Source: Vitellaria paradoxa (taxonomy: Eukaryota > Streptophyta > Magnoliopsida > Ericales > Sapotaceae). Taken from it: a DNA stretch of 64,000 nucleotides. Both the position numbers and the translations under genes were made by a program. The DNA lies in contig CM034236.1 in assembly GCA_019916065.1 (NCBI GenBank), positions 15,763,167-15,827,166 of the forward strand. Direction: 5' to 3'. Shown one piece after another: positions 10,087-22,799 of this stretch (its first letter is position 1; each line of letters opens with the position of its first letter). The notes beneath the pieces were generated by a model. The model saw nothing but the letters and a program-made list of their open reading frames with translations. It was not told the origin of the DNA and did not search any database.

Positions 10087-13002
10087 AATTAATAAAATAT
10101 TATAGAAAAAGTGTAAACAAAATTTCTATTCATCCAAGGCCTATATTTAGATCAAGAAAGTGATTTTAGTGTATCGTAAACTTGACTTTTTTGCTTAAAA
10201 GAAAAAATAATAATGATTCTTTTTCCTATATATACTTATATATGGGTTTAGAAGGAAAATTAAAAATAAAAATAAAAAGAAGAAGAAGAAGAAGAAACTA
10301 TTTAGTTTTGTTTTTTTCAAACGAACAATATTACACCCGTGGGTCATGAGATTGATAGTTTCTAAAATTAAAATACAATTTTAGAAATTAAAAATTATAT
10401 TTTCAATTTTTGATTATTATAAAAATTCATACAACGATCAAAATTAAATTTCTATAAAAATTTAAGAATTAAAAATATAATTTCAATTCTTAAAATTATA
10501 TTTCAACTCCAAAATTCCCTCATCCTTAGAGATGGGGATGAGACGAGTAAGGGATAAGTACATCTATCTGTATACTCGATCTTCGAACTCAAATTAATTT
10601 TCATACCCTACTCGATCTCCGTTGGAGATTTATTTTTATCTCCCATCTCTCCCCTCAAACAGAGAACGGAAATCTCCACAGAGAATCAGGTATTTGAAAT
10701 GGAAAAAAAAATCAAAAATTCTAAATTTCAGATTCAATTTTAAATCCATTAACACAACTCTTTTTTTTTTTTTTGATAAATAAACTCAACACTTTCAATC
10801 ATAAAACCACTGAGCTAATTAATAGAATAATATTTGCACACATTGATTTATTAATACACATGAATATGCTTACACAACAGACAAAAGCATGCCAGCATAT
10901 AGATACACATAAATGTAATAATACAGTTATTCAGCAAAACTGTACTAACATAAAAGCCAATAACATAATTTCCACAGAAAGTACTCACTGATTTTAGATT
11001 TTTGTTCATTGTTTGGAGGTCATCAGTAACCTCTTGAATCAAATTTGCCAGTGAAATGAGGCTTACTAATTCATTCTTCGTATCCAACATTGGTGGATGA
11101 CTTGGTGCAACCCCAACATGGATTGGTTCCATAACAGGTAGGCACGGGCGAGCTACGTTCGGGCAAGGGGGCAAGTGATTCCTCTCAATTTTTTAGATAA
11201 AATTACTAAAATATCTTTTTTATTATTTTAATTTTATTTAAAAATTAAATTAATTAAAAATTAAAATATTTTGATTTTATTAAAAATTTAAAGTTAACTT
11301 AAATTTTTTTAAGATATAAGAAGTTTAAAAGAATCAAACTTGATATTTTTTGTGAAATAAAGTGTATCTTTTAATACATTATTGCATGTTTTTGTTTATA
11401 CTATCAGCAAATTTAGCATATAATATAATAAATTCTATAGATAATAAAATTTAATAATAATTATATTTTTTGTAGTAAGGGATATCTCTAATAAACTTCA
11501 GGTGCTTGAACCATTAACTGTGAGAAATATATTCACGAGTTAATACTCAAGAATAATTTATTTTCTCTCTAAAAATAACATCGTTTTTCTTCTGCTCTTA
11601 ATTGAAAAATAAGTCGATTGTTATTTTTTTTTTGGTGTTCGGTGCCCTCCTTGGCGCTCGATGCCCCCTGGCGCCCGGTGCCCCCTGGGCAAAAATTCTG
11701 ACTCGGCCCCCGCAAGTAGGGGCAAGTATGGGTCGAGAAATAGGTAGGGTAGGATCCAGGATGGAGATAGACTTGTACTAGATATGGGTCGAGAAACAGG
11801 AATATATGATACGGAATGGAAATAAACTCATACTCGTACCTTATCTAATTCTCAAATTTTTTTTTTTTAAAATATCTCTGTATCCTACTTAATTCTAAAA
11901 ATAATCACCGAATCTTTTAAGACAGACATCGAATAGAGTACAAACTAGTCCGCCTATATGGTCATCCTTACTCATCCTTTAAGCAGCCATCCACCTCGCC
12001 CCAAATCAGCTCAATTAATTGAAATAAAATATACGAGCTTGGTAGCATGAATAATCCCTGCTTTGACATGTAACCAAGGCACTCTTCCCAAACAAAACAG
12101 TTGAAGACCACGTGTCCTAAATGACGCATCAAACCCACATTTTTTTTTATTCAATATTTTATGTTCCTAATAGCCAAAATGGCATCGGAAAAATTATAAC
12201 TAATTGAAGATTTGGATGGTCATTATCCTTTCCCTCTCCTAAATAAGTAAGCAACCGCGACACCTGGTTGACACCCATTGGCCTTGTTGTGGCTTTCAAG
12301 TTATAAAAATGCCACCCTCTAATACTTTAATTAGAAACTTCATTTTATCCCAATACACCCTTATTCGAAGTCGACTAGAGTTATTTACACTGATCTCGAA
12401 CTCGATTCACACTTTTATACAAATTCAAGCTCAACTTAATTAAAAAAAAAATTAGACTTAAGATCAACTTGTAAATAGTTCGATTAAACCAAAACAACGT
12501 TATTTTAATTTAAAATATAATTAAATAAAATATTAAAATTTTATTATAAAAAATAATATTAAAAATATAAAATATTATAATATATATTATTTTATCGAAT
12601 CGACTCGTAAACTTTCAAACTAAATTTTTTTTAGATTCAAACTCAATTCTAAACAAATTATAAATCAAACTTAATTTAAACTTATTTTAGTTACGAATTA
12701 AACTCGAACCCGTCTTTCGTTTCAACCACTATTCTTATTCCCATTGGGCTCACCTCTGCATCAATCAAACATACTCTAAATTTGCTATGGACCCTCTCCA
12801 GAACATGTTACCCAATTCCTTGGCAACCTTGTTTTTTTGTGGTTTTCCCAAAATGCCCCTAAGCTCAAATTCTAGCATTTGCACTCCAATACATAAGGTT
12901 TGATTGATGAAGTTATTCTCGCGAGTTGTTGAATTGACTGCCCAGGAAAAAAGAAATGTAAGAGAGAATAGAGATGGATTGTTTTGGTAACTTCGCCTGC
13001 AA
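10087..13002. other. Spacer with dispersed-repeat fragments, no gene seen
   Basis: The region is AT-rich. Near 11138-11180 and 11640-11717 are unusually GC-rich blocks (CGGGCAAGGGGGCAAG; repeated GGTGCCCCCTGG-like units) bracketing an AT-rich core, resembling the ends of a dispersed repeat. Near 10515-10700 and 11720-11960 are diverged segments with ATGGGTCGAGAAAC and GATGAGACGAG motifs. Near 12355-12720 is a CTCGA/AATTC-rich repeat of the type also seen at 45798-46216. ORFs here lack any protein signature. Confidence 0.5.
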
Positions 13003-13368
13003 AGGCCCCGTTTGTCATCAAAAAAAATTCCAAAAATTACTATAAATTTTTAACAATTCTTTTATATCTAATTTTTCCATCATTATTAATTTCAAAAAAT
13101 TTCAATATTTCACTAAAAAAAATAAAAAATTTAGAAATAAATTAATCGAATGTGTAAATTTTTTATACAATCATATTTTTCGTGTCGATAATTTTTAAAC
13201 AAATACCATTGTCGCTATTTTTTGCGAATTTTTTTGAATCCGTGAGAACAAATTTGGAAAACTATTCTCATAGTTTGCTACTTTTTAGAAAAAAAAAATG
13301 TGCCAAAATTAATCCAAACTAAATTTTATCTAAATTTATCTTGTTTTTTCTTACTCGAAACGGGACCA
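13003..13368. mobile_element. MITE-like inverted-repeat element upstream of the MYB gene
   Basis: The left end GGCCCCGTTTGTCATC matches the reverse complement of the right end, which reads GGTCCCGTTTCGAGTAAG. The interior is AT-rich and non-coding. Length is about 366 bp. It ends about 235 bp before the MYB start codon. The superfamily is not assigned because I could not identify a target duplication. Confidence 0.55.
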
Positions 13369-13392
13369 AAATGGTATTATTGGGATCCTCTG

Positions 13393-13398
<6 letters not shown>

Positions 13399-13435
<37 letters not shown>
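13399..13435. repeat. (AG)n microsatellite in the MYB 5' region
   Basis: About 18 AG units lie roughly 170 bp upstream of the MYB start codon. GA/CT tracts are common in plant promoters and 5' leaders. Here the tract sits between a MITE and a TATA-like box. Confidence 0.9.
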
Positions 13436-13440
<5 letters not shown>

Positions 13441-13498
13441 GTGATAATTTGAAAGGGACATCAACTTGAAGGATGGGATGCAGCAGGGCACAGGTGCA

Positions 13499-13508
13499 TA
13501 TATAAATA
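13499..13508 (+). promoter_or_regulatory. Candidate TATA box of the MYB gene
   Basis: TATATAAATA starts 104 bp before the ATG at 13603. With the usual 30-bp spacing, transcription would start near 13530, giving a leader of about 70 nt. No better TATA match lies between it and the ATG. Confidence 0.5.
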
Positions 13509-13602
13509 TGCAGCAAACATTAGGCCTTATGTCACAGAATATTGAAGACAGCTTCATATCAAATACCAAAATAACCCTTTTGCTTTTATCCATAGGAGAG
13601 TC

Positions 13603-15291
13603 ATGGAAGAGCAGTTGAGGTGGGTTGGCCTAGAAGAAGAAGGGTGGAGGAAGGGCCCTTGGACTGCTGAGGAAGATAGGCTGCTCATCGAGTATGTCAG
13701 TCTGCATGGTGAAGGAAGATGGAACTCTGTGGCTAGGCTTGCAGGTACTCCAAAATTACCCCCTCTTATTTTTTCTATTATTATTATTAGCCCCTAAGCC
13801 CAGGAAAGTTTGGGAATAATATAATAAGTAAAAGTCTAAAACAAGGTAGAGATTGGGCACTTACCAGAGTCTCACATCACCTTAATACCAAAATTGTACT
13901 CTCCATATAAGGTTACAGAAAATTCTCATCTTGCAACTAATTTTCAAGATTACATTAGACCTATGAGTTCTTCAATTGTATCAGAATTAAAGTTCCAACT
14001 GTACTGTTGCTTGTGGAGTAAGGATGGCAACGGAGCGGATATGGAGTAAATATCGCTTTCTTTGTCTCCATCCTCATTTCAGAGATGAAAATTTGCTACA
14101 TACCTATCCCCGCTAAGTAACGAATTCCCTTCTCCGTCTCCATTTACCCGCCAAACATAATAAAAACTATAAATTATATATTATACATATAAACTAAATA
14201 TTAAAAATTATTATAAATATTATATATATTAAATAAAAATATTTATAAATTTATAAATAATTATTTAAACGGATACGGGACGGATAAAGACTGTCATACT
14301 AGTATATTAGGAGAATGCTTTAAAATCTCTATACCATCGCCGTTATTATACTATCCTCAAACGGGGTGTGTCAAATGAGCACCCGCCGAGTGCGGATAAT
14401 TTTGGCATCCCTGTTACGGCTATTACGAAGAGGGCCGCAATGAGCGAAGTCATTTTCGGAGGGGGTTGCGAGAGAAGTGATTTGTTTATCCAAGTACAGC
14501 CTTCACACTGCTACAACAAAGACTATTTCTTTTATTTTTGAATTAAAAATTTTCAATTGGTTTGCCTGTACAGGGTTGAGAAGGAATGGGAAAAGCTGTA
14601 GATTGAGGTGGGTGAATTACCTGAGGCCAGACCTCAAGAAGGGCCAAATCACCCCTCATGAAGAGACCATAATTCTTGAGCTTCATGCTAGGTGGGGGAA
14701 CAGGTAATCAATCAGTTGAAACCTCCCAAAAATTTACTTACCAGTCTCTTTATTTCAAATTGAATACTAATAGAACTATACCCAAATTACAGATGGTCAA
14801 CAATTGCTCGAAGTCTTCCAGGAAGAACAGATAACGAGATCAAGAACTACTGGAGAACTCATTTCAAGAAGGCGGCAAAACCCCACTCAGATAACAACGA
14901 GAAGGCGAGAGTCCGGTTCCTCAGAAGGCAACAATTCCAACCGCAGCAGCAGGAGCAACAGCAACAGCAACAACAGCAGCAACAGCAGAAGATAAACCAA
15001 ATGGACCTGAAAAAGATCATATCATTACTGGATGAAAATGAAAATCGAGTTCCATTTCCACCCCAAGTGTGGCAAGAAATGGCCACCCTGCATCTCAACA
15101 CAGCTGAAGAACAAGAAAAAGGGTTTGTGTACTCGACGATCGGTAGCTATACATCTTTGCCCGAAGCCCCTAATGAGGACAATGTTTTGTGGGATGGTTT
15201 GTGGAACTTAGACGATGTCCACTGCAATCAGGGGATGGCATTAGCGGCAAACAAAGCTTGTCTGCACAGCCTGGCCACTCCCTTCTATTGA
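13603..15291 (+). CDS. R2R3-MYB transcription factor, three exons
   Basis: Exons are 13603-13744, 14574-14703 and 14793-15291, with GT-AG introns in phases 1 and 2 at the canonical R2R3-MYB sites, and they encode 256 residues. R2 covers about residues 16-68 ([30 protein letters not shown]). R3 covers about 69-119 ([24 protein letters not shown]), with the usual loss of the first Trp of R3. The bHLH-partner motif of R3 is not apparent. The C-terminal part has a run of 11 Gln (about 146-156) and an acidic end with [15 protein letters not shown], which could be an activation region. It should bind MYB-core DNA in the nucleus. The family is certain; the subgroup is not. Intron 1 holds a MITE. Confidence 0.95.
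14020..14413. mobile_element. MITE-like element in MYB intron 1
   Basis: The left end AAGGATGGCAACGGAGCGG is matched by the reverse complement of the right end, AGGGATGCCAAAATTATCCGC. Interior arms containing CTCCATCCTCATTTC and GGATACGGGACGGATA add to the family resemblance. This matches a common plant repeat with GGATGGCAACGG ends. It makes up nearly half of the 829-bp intron and leaves both splice sites intact. Confidence 0.55.
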
Positions 15292-18200
15292 ATTCTTCTG
15301 TAGTTGCTGCTTCTATGTGTCTTCTTAATGCATATGCTTTATTTCTAGTTGTAATTGGGACCAAAAGGTTCTCAATCAGGAGGCTATGTCAAGTGTATTC
15401 AATAAAGGGACTGTTTGGTTAGTAAAAAAATTTAACTTTGATATCAAGTTGATCAAGTCAACTGCCATGTACTTGTTTTGAAGCTAAGGCCACTCTAGAA
15501 GTGTACAATAATGACTAAATTATATGTTGAGGCGGCTTTGATATCCTAGGGAAAAAAAATCAGTTGAATAGTAGCTTTATTGTTGTGTATAACGTAATAT
15601 ACAAAGTCCCCTCACCAGATTGAAATCTTGATGGCAGTCATTCATATTCATACGACCTATGAAAAACTCACAATAGTAATTCAAACAACCCTGTCTTTCT
15701 AAAATATGTTCCATGGCATGAGCGAGGCCAAATTTTATTGCAATGAACCATATTATATGGACTCTTTTAAATATATGATGTTCCCGTATCAAAAACTTGA
15801 CACTTGAATAAGGACACTAGGATAAGAGTACCATATATGTATCTTGTATATAATTAGATATCTATACAAACATATTAAGCAATTTAACCTAACCACATAA
15901 TTATACATATACTTTAATGACACCGTATAAATACAACACTATCCTATAAAATCAAAAAATTATATTAAAACACATGAATATTTTTCCGTGTCCCCGCATC
16001 TTGGAATTAGAGAACTAATAAATTTGACTCTTCAACGAGTACCCATGTCCAACACTTCTACGTAAGTCCGTGTAACATAGGTAGCAAAAGTTATGCATGT
16101 CTAATTTAGCTTATCAAAGATAAATTGTACAAAAGATCTTAAAAAGTTTATTATTATTTTTTTAACATAAAGTGGAAAATATTTAAACATTTTCACTTAT
16201 TCAAGAAAGATAAAGCCATATATAATTAACATCTCCTAGTGTATTTTATTTACATGAAAAGGGCTTCTTCTACTTTATAATTCTACAAGTTCCAAAGAGA
16301 ACTCACTAGTGATTGTTCTCGTGATCATTGTTAGTCATAATTGTGCATGTTGTATAGCCACGTATATTGATCATATGTTATTTTATTTATTATGCAATTA
16401 TTGACCATTTGTTAATATGGTCATCACCATATTTTTTCTTCAATGTAATTGTGTCCTTTACGCATCTACAGTACTCTCTCCTACTAATGTTATACCAGTC
16501 AATTTCACAGTGGTTTGGACTTCTTTACGTACATATGATGAATATGATTGTGTTTCTAACAACAATTTACTTGGGTTTTTCTATATTATTCTCATGAAAG
16601 CAGGCACTTTTAGCAAAGTCTAAAACTAAATGTCCTTATTGTCTTCCAAAGAAGATCAAACTATTTAGCAATATTTTGAACTGTCTAAATAGAGATATAT
16701 AGACATCTATGTATGTTTGTATCACAGCAGAATTTGATGAAAAATATGTTCAAGCGTGCATAAGTAATGCCAGAATAGATTGCTTTAAGAGACAATTACC
16801 GAGAAGTTTATTCTTAAACCATCCAATTATTGACAAGTGGTAGGCATATATGGTGAATTTAATCTATATTTGACAAAGTTTGGTAAACCACTTAACAAGC
16901 CACAGTTCAATAATTTAGCAAGCTTAGCCAAGAATTTGGACTAATTTTCATTCACCATTAAAGCATAAATTAAGCTAAAGGATGACTCTCCATTAGGCTA
17001 TAATTTTACCATTTATGCTTTTGCATGTGTAGCTGTAACATTATATCCGTGTCATATGGCCAAGAAAAAGAAATAAGAGAAAATTCTTGTGAGTATGAAA
17101 TCTATTGATTTCCAAATTAAAACACCATTATTGTTAGGTGTCATTATCAAATCCACTTTGGCAATACCTGTGCAACATCATTTTTCAAATTAAGACTTTG
17201 ACTTATATGGTCGGACATTTTAGCACATCTTTTGCTATACCTAGAGGTATAATAGAGCTGAGTCAAGACACATAGCCACAGAGAGAGAGAGAGAGTTGCT
17301 CAAGCTTGGCTTGGGAAAAATAAATCTATACTCGAGCTCAACCGACAAATAGTCCGACTAAGCTAATATATCAAATAAGCTCAAGCTTGTGCATTGGGAT
17401 GTTCAAGCCAGTCAAGGAGGACGGCAGGGCCGGAAGAGGATCGGAATATGGGAGGGATCTTGATGAAGCACCACCAAACAAATCCATTCCTTGCCATTTA
17501 GATGCATAGAAAAGAGAGTTTGATGATCTGCTCGAAGGCTGTTGTTGGCTTTGGTTGATTGATTTGGGGGGCCAAAATGATGAAGTTTTAGCATAAAATA
17601 ATATAAAATATATATCATTTGAATCGGCTCACGAGCCTCAATGCCAAGCCCTTTTAGGCTTGAGCTCGACTTGAATTTGTAACGAGCCAAAACTGATGCT
17701 TAAATTTAACTTGATGAAGTTACCAATCAAGCTCAAATAGTTTGCGAATAGCTCAATTCACAGCGGCCTGTAACTATATCCCTTCTTATCACACTCACTT
17801 GAATCATGTCTGGTTATACCTATATGGTCGAAAATTCTGGGATATTTTTAGTTATACATCCCTTATTGTCCATCTTATTAAGGGATTTTCAACCAAACTG
17901 TGCCTGCAACTAGGTTTGGGAGGTATTCTGTAGACAATATTATCTCATTTTCCGTGGGAAGGCTAATTCTAGTGACTTAACCCCCATGATAGCAACAAAG
18001 CAAATAGCAATTACGATCACGCTAAATTCACAAACTATATTTTCCATTCAATCTACATTGTAGTTATTAAAACCCTTAAAACTATTGGCCACCATCGCAA
18101 CTAAAAGTTCAAACTATCAGAGAGAGAGAGAACTTTTTTTGCCTATATTACTATTTTACACTTTCAACACAACTATCGAAGTCTTAAGAATGATAACAAG

Positions 18201-19202
18201 ATAATGCACAAGGCTCACAGAGTCACACTAGCACATGGCCTTCCTAACAGTTTGGTTTGGTCTTTTGATAACTAAATGTAACAGCACATTCAAATACCTC
18301 GCATATAAACATGTTCGTGTAAAAATGTCACCTAAAAATGTCAACTTGAAAGCGTCCGTGTTAAACATGTTCAAATCCTGATAACATTCTCTAATATATT
18401 TTTGGAAGAGAAAGGGTACCAAAATGGGATGGAAAATGCCTTACTTGGATGCTGAAGCAGATCCCCAGTTGATCCTTTGACAATATCTTGCTTTAGCTAC
18501 TGTAAAAAATATTAGATGCTGCTGTTCATTCCAGATTCCCACACAACATGCCAGATCAACACAATCATACTTGGAATGCAATAAGTTGGAGATCTTTGCA
18601 CTGAAATCTGGCCCCATAAATCTTAACTTAATCATGCAGCTTCTCTGACAAGGTTGTTAGATCATCATGAAGTTTTGTCCAACATGATCATCATCCTCTA
18701 CTCCAGAAAGCCTGCTTCCTGAGGGGTCTTCATTGATAAATCCCGAGTTAATACTGCTGCAACAGCAATCAAACATAAACAGGTGCACCTCATTTGACAA
18801 AATCAACCAGCTACTTTGGTTAATTATACGAATCCTTCTTCAATCAGCTTGGTTTGGCACCATATCCATTGTCACAAAATTGCAGAAGACAGTTCTTAGA
18901 AAGTAAAGGACTAGAGAGAACTGGACTGTTTTAGAGCTCAGAGTAGCTTTGAATTTCCAAAACAAAAGCTTGTTGAGCAAAAAAATTGTTCACCACATGA
19001 TTTCAGTCTGATCTTTGCGCAGACAAAGAATCTCTGCTAGATACAGAAAGGAAAGCAATTTGAGAAATCTCATGCAACCTTTCATTGAACCATGTTACTC
19101 TAGAACTGGCTCAATTGAAGCAGATCCTTTTACTTCTGTGTCTCAGATTCACCCTCTCCCCGGTATGCATAAACTGAATCAATTACGACTCTTCCAACCC
19201 TC
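15292..19202. other. Spacer between MYB and the transporter, repeat remnants only
   Basis: Near 15780-16080 is a diverged repeat with CCGTGTCCCCGCATC and GTCCGTGTAACATAG, a dispersed plant repeat type. Near 17270-17760 is a CTCGAGCTCAA-rich repeat related to 45798-46216, with a GC-richer internal segment at about 17400-17510 whose origin I do not recognise. Short (GA)n tracts lie at 17281-17296 and 18119-18130. About 18650-19202 probably includes the 3' untranslated region of the minus-strand transporter. Short ORFs in both directions look random. Confidence 0.5.
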
Positions 19203-21647
19203 CTATTTTTTCCGAGTTCTTTTACTCCTACCTCTCTTACTTCCCTTTTCAACTACAGGTTGTGATGAGGGGATATTACGAATCCATATCAGTGGCACTA
19301 AAGCTGCAAGAAACTGTATCACAATCCCGAAAGGCAGGCTTGAGTAATCACCTGATGTTATTCTGAGAGAAGAAGCCAATCCAACACCAAAAAACCCGCT
19401 AACTATTGATGATAAACATAAGGCTCAGGCCAAGAAAGAAATGAGAGATCCTTCACAGCCTGGTGGAGCCAAGCTTGCAAAAAGCACTTGGAATGGCAAG
19501 AGTTTAAATTGAGCAATGGTTTCGGCTAACCCTGAAAAACAAAAGGCAAACACCTCATTCGAAATTCCCAGTTTAATTTGATCTGATTCACTGAGATAAC
19601 ATCAAGAAGAAGAGAAGCCGCATACACAATCTGCGCTATACCAACTAGTTTTCTCAAGGAAATACTTTTCCAAAAATGGTCATAGAGCACAGTTATGGAC
19701 AGAAGCATCAACTGGCCAATCACCCGTGACATCCCAATTATTGAAGGATCAAGATTTAGGCATTGTGTTTGATAACAAAAGATGGAACCCGAAAGGATTG
19801 GCACCATGGCAATTGAAGCTACAGTCCAGTTAAAAGGGCGAGAGATACTCTCTTCACTGATTGCCATCATAAGATCTGAATACTGTTTTCTAATAATATC
19901 TAAAATTGATTTCATCACAAGAGTTTGGGATGATGGTGGAAGTAAACCAAGAGAATCCTCTTTTGTCGTCAGAGAAATTGCAAGTTGAAGAGCAAGCAAA
20001 GCAGCGAAGACTAGAAACATGGATTCGGGCTGCTGAGTTTTCAGTAAGAATAATCCACCTAGCAAATTGCCAAGGATTCCACCAGCAGCTAAGGCCATAA
20101 ATGCATAAGATTGAAGGCCCCTCATTTTGTGCTTTTGGCCATATTCAGCAACAAGAGCATCTTTTGCAACTTCTGTAATGGACGCTCCAAGATTACCGAG
20201 AAGAACACACACCATTAGAGTGGGAAGGGCTTCATGTGCAACCGGAATTAATGCCAACAGCCCCCAAGCTAAGACCTGCAAAAGGACTGTCGAGTGTGAT
20301 ATGCAATCAGACTGGTTTCAGGCGGCGGTCAAGAAATCAACTTAGCATTGTATTGAATTGCATTATTTCGATCTAACAATGAGCAAAATGTCCAATTTAT
20401 CAGATATCCTTAGATTAGGACGTAATTCCGTCTAAAATAAGGGTTCAATTTCCACAGCTTATATGAAACTTAACCTTGTTCACAAAAAGTTGAACGAAAA
20501 TTCATTGTTGCATATTGTCATTGAAGTTTGGATTTTTCATAACAAACTCAATTCGGCCTTTGATAGTGCTTTCTGACTTGTCTTATCAAACTTTCTCTTA
20601 AAGTTCCTGGTAAAGAAAAACCAAAAAACAAATGAAAAAAACGAAAAATTGTGTAAGAGTTTTAGCTTGTTAGTTTACCACTGAAACTCATTTTAAAAAG
20701 TTTGTCAACTCTATACAAATGACAGATTCAAATTAGCAGCTACATTCTGTATGCAATTTTGCAAAACCATTAACTTTTAACAGGGAGTTAAAATTATCAA
20801 GTCAGAAGTGCAACACCAAATCAAAGGGACCAAACAGAAACAAAGCAAGAAAATGTATACCAGATTTAAGGCAACAGAAAATAAAACCTCAGAGAATGCA
20901 GCAACAATGAGAAGATTAGATAACAAAACCGCACTAGAAAGTAATCCAACTTCCACTTGCCAAAAAAAAAAAGTAATCCAACTTCTGAGATGGAACAAGA
21001 AAAAGAAAATTTGTCGTGGTAAAAAAAATTTTAGTTAACATTGACTTTAGAGGCACAAAAAGAAAATGGAGGGGTAACTTACCTCCAATACAAATATAGG
21101 GTATTCTGTGACCACAACCAATATAAATTGCATCAGACAAGATTCCATACAAAGGCTTTATTACCATGGGGAGGTTCCCAATGTTCTGCACAAGCTGCAA
21201 TGTTGATGGATGTAAACTGAGACTTTGGGCCATATGAAAGTTGAGAGCCAACCAAGGAAAGCACCGGAAGCCTTGTACCCAGTACCCAAATCCACATAAA
21301 GCTAGCATTTGAAGACTTCTACCTCCTCTCTCACTGTCGTAAGTCTTCTTGTTGGTGTTAATAGGCGGAACCTCATCAGGGGTTAGTATGATGGGTTTAA
21401 GGAGGTGTGTTTTGGGATTTGAGGGCCTGTCGATGGTGTTCTGGGGGACTTGAGGGTGAGAACAATGTATTGGTCTAACCAAAGAAAAAGTTGGTCTTGT
21501 TTGCGAATTTTGGATAGCTAAGTCCATTGGGATTAATGGGTTTCCATTGGAAGCTAATGGGAAAATCATGGTGCTGAGCCTGATGGGTATAAAGATTAAG
21601 AACGAAACAGAGAATGCAGAGAGAATATACCAGACCGGATAGACCAC
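19203..21647 (-). pseudogene. Folate-biopterin transporter (BT1/MFS) gene, two exons, disrupted
   Basis: Exon 1 is 21083-21647 (or from ATG 21569) and exon 2 is 19203-20286, with a GT-AG intron 20287-21082. Exon 1 carries the family hallmark GFGYWVQGFRCFPWLALNF and ends at GHRIPYICIG; splicing continues in frame into VLAWGLLALIP. The family moves folate or pterins through a membrane of about 12 helices; the N-terminus could be a plastid transit peptide. Exon 2 loses frame by one base near 19571-19574. In the corrected frame the match continues (AETIAQFKLLPF; APPGCEGSL) to a TAG at 19203-19205, but a TGA at 19425-19427 interrupts it. With the missing base restored the total divides by three (549 residues from 21647). 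Either a recent pseudogene or two assembly errors. The closest family member is not resolved. Confidence 0.85.
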
Positions 21648-21767
21648 TCACTTACCTATTGGCGACTTCCTCAGAAAGGACGAAAGAATATCCGTTTTGG
21701 GGTTTTAGATTGAGAGGGGAGAGAGACAGAGAGAGCTATGATCTATCTAGAAGAATGTATGTTGGTT

Positions 21768-21788
21768 GGATTATATATATGTATAATG
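21768..21788 (-). promoter_or_regulatory. Candidate TATA region of the transporter gene
   Basis: On the minus strand this stretch reads as a TATACATATATATAA-type sequence about 120-140 bp before the ATG at 21647. If it is used, the first AUG would be at 21647, not 21569. This is weak evidence because TA-rich stretches are frequent here. Confidence 0.3.
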
Positions 21789-21805
21789 CATATCTACGTG
21801 CGCAC

Positions 21806-21807
<2 letters not shown>

Positions 21808-21837
<30 letters not shown>
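21808..21837. repeat. (AG)n microsatellite upstream of the transporter gene
   Basis: About 15 AG units lie just upstream of the TATA-like region of the minus-strand gene. Confidence 0.9.
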
Positions 21838-21840
<3 letters not shown>

Positions 21841-22527
21841 TGAAGAAATTTCCAGCAGATACCTTAGACTTGGGGAGGTTTTGTTATTTTTAATTTTTTA
21901 GTAATTTGGCTCCCTTGGGGGCTTTGAAATTTTTTAAAAAATTTCCAACAAATAAAATTTTTTATTTCAATTAAATTTTATTACGTGATATTTTTAATTA
22001 TTTTAACATTAATTTTTAATTTTTTAAAATTTTTTTTTTAGAAATTCCAAACCCTATTTTTTTTGGGAGGGGGAGGTTCTTCTCTCTTTTTTTTGTTTGC
22101 TTTCCTTTTTCGGGAGATTTGAAGGGGCCTACCAGCAGCCGCAAGGGAAGAAGAGCGAAGAAGCCAATTAATTGTGTTGTATGAGCACGCGCCCCCAACG
22201 TACCAGAGCATTAGGACAAACAGTCAAACAGAACTTGGGACCTGGCTCCCTCTCATTTTTTGTCCTGTTATTTTTTTATTTTCTTAAATCCCAATTTTTG
22301 ATTTCATTTAAAGGTATTAATTTTTTATGGTCTCATTGTATTAATTTTTTTCTTTTCAATTCTTATATTGTAATTGTCTCTATATTTATTATAAAGTGAG
22401 TTTGAATTTATATAACTCTTAAATGAAAATAAATTATTAAAATTTAAAAAAGTAAAAAAATAATAAAATAAAAAATAATAAAGGAGCCATATCTCAAAAC
22501 TTAACAAGGAGGAGTTGGTGAAGTTTG
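21838..22527. other. Spacer, no gene seen
   Basis: Long A and T runs surround a moderately GC-richer patch at about 22060-22260. No ORF has a recognisable domain and no terminal repeats were found. Confidence 0.5.
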
Positions 22528-22799
22528 ACTTCAATTTTAGCCGTTGAAGTCATTTTAAACTGTATTGTCTCTTTTAAATAATAATATTCAAATATAAATT
22601 TGTGCACCAAACGTGAGTATTCGAACTACAGGAATATTTCAATATTAACAAGGCGTACTTAGTTGCAAAAGCATCTTATTCATAGATAGGTACTCTCACA
22701 GTTCGAATACTCACATTCGAATGCACAAATTTATATTCAAATACCATTACTTACAAAGGATAACCATTTAAAATAACTTCAGGTGTTTGAAATTGACCC
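22528..22799. mobile_element. Hairpin MITE with arms of about 100 bp
   Basis: The left arm (22528-22632) and the reverse complement of the right arm (22690-22799) match over about 100 bp. The strongest stretches are AATATAAATTTGTGCA and GTGAGTATTCGAACT. The loop between them is only about 60 bp, so a single strand would fold into one long imperfect hairpin. No coding capacity. Such elements can give rise to 24-nt siRNAs; whether this one does is not visible. Confidence 0.7.

Noticed and set aside
10851..11174. Minus-strand ORF of 107 codons
   Set aside because: It spans a boundary between AT-rich DNA and a dispersed-repeat end, has no domain, and its composition follows local base bias.
14804..14995. 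Plus-strand ORF rich in Arg, Ser and Asn
   Set aside because: It is a shifted frame of MYB exon 3; the Asn/Ser run is the polyglutamine tract read out of frame.
19015..19347. Plus-strand ORF of 110 codons
   Set aside because: It is antisense to the 3' end of the transporter exon, where the minus-strand reading matches the transporter family.
19545..19560. TTTTTCAGG on the minus strand as a splice acceptor that would hide the frameshift in the transporter
   Set aside because: The family match reads continuously through it in the shifted frame, and an intron between the frameshift and this site would be only about 20 bases.
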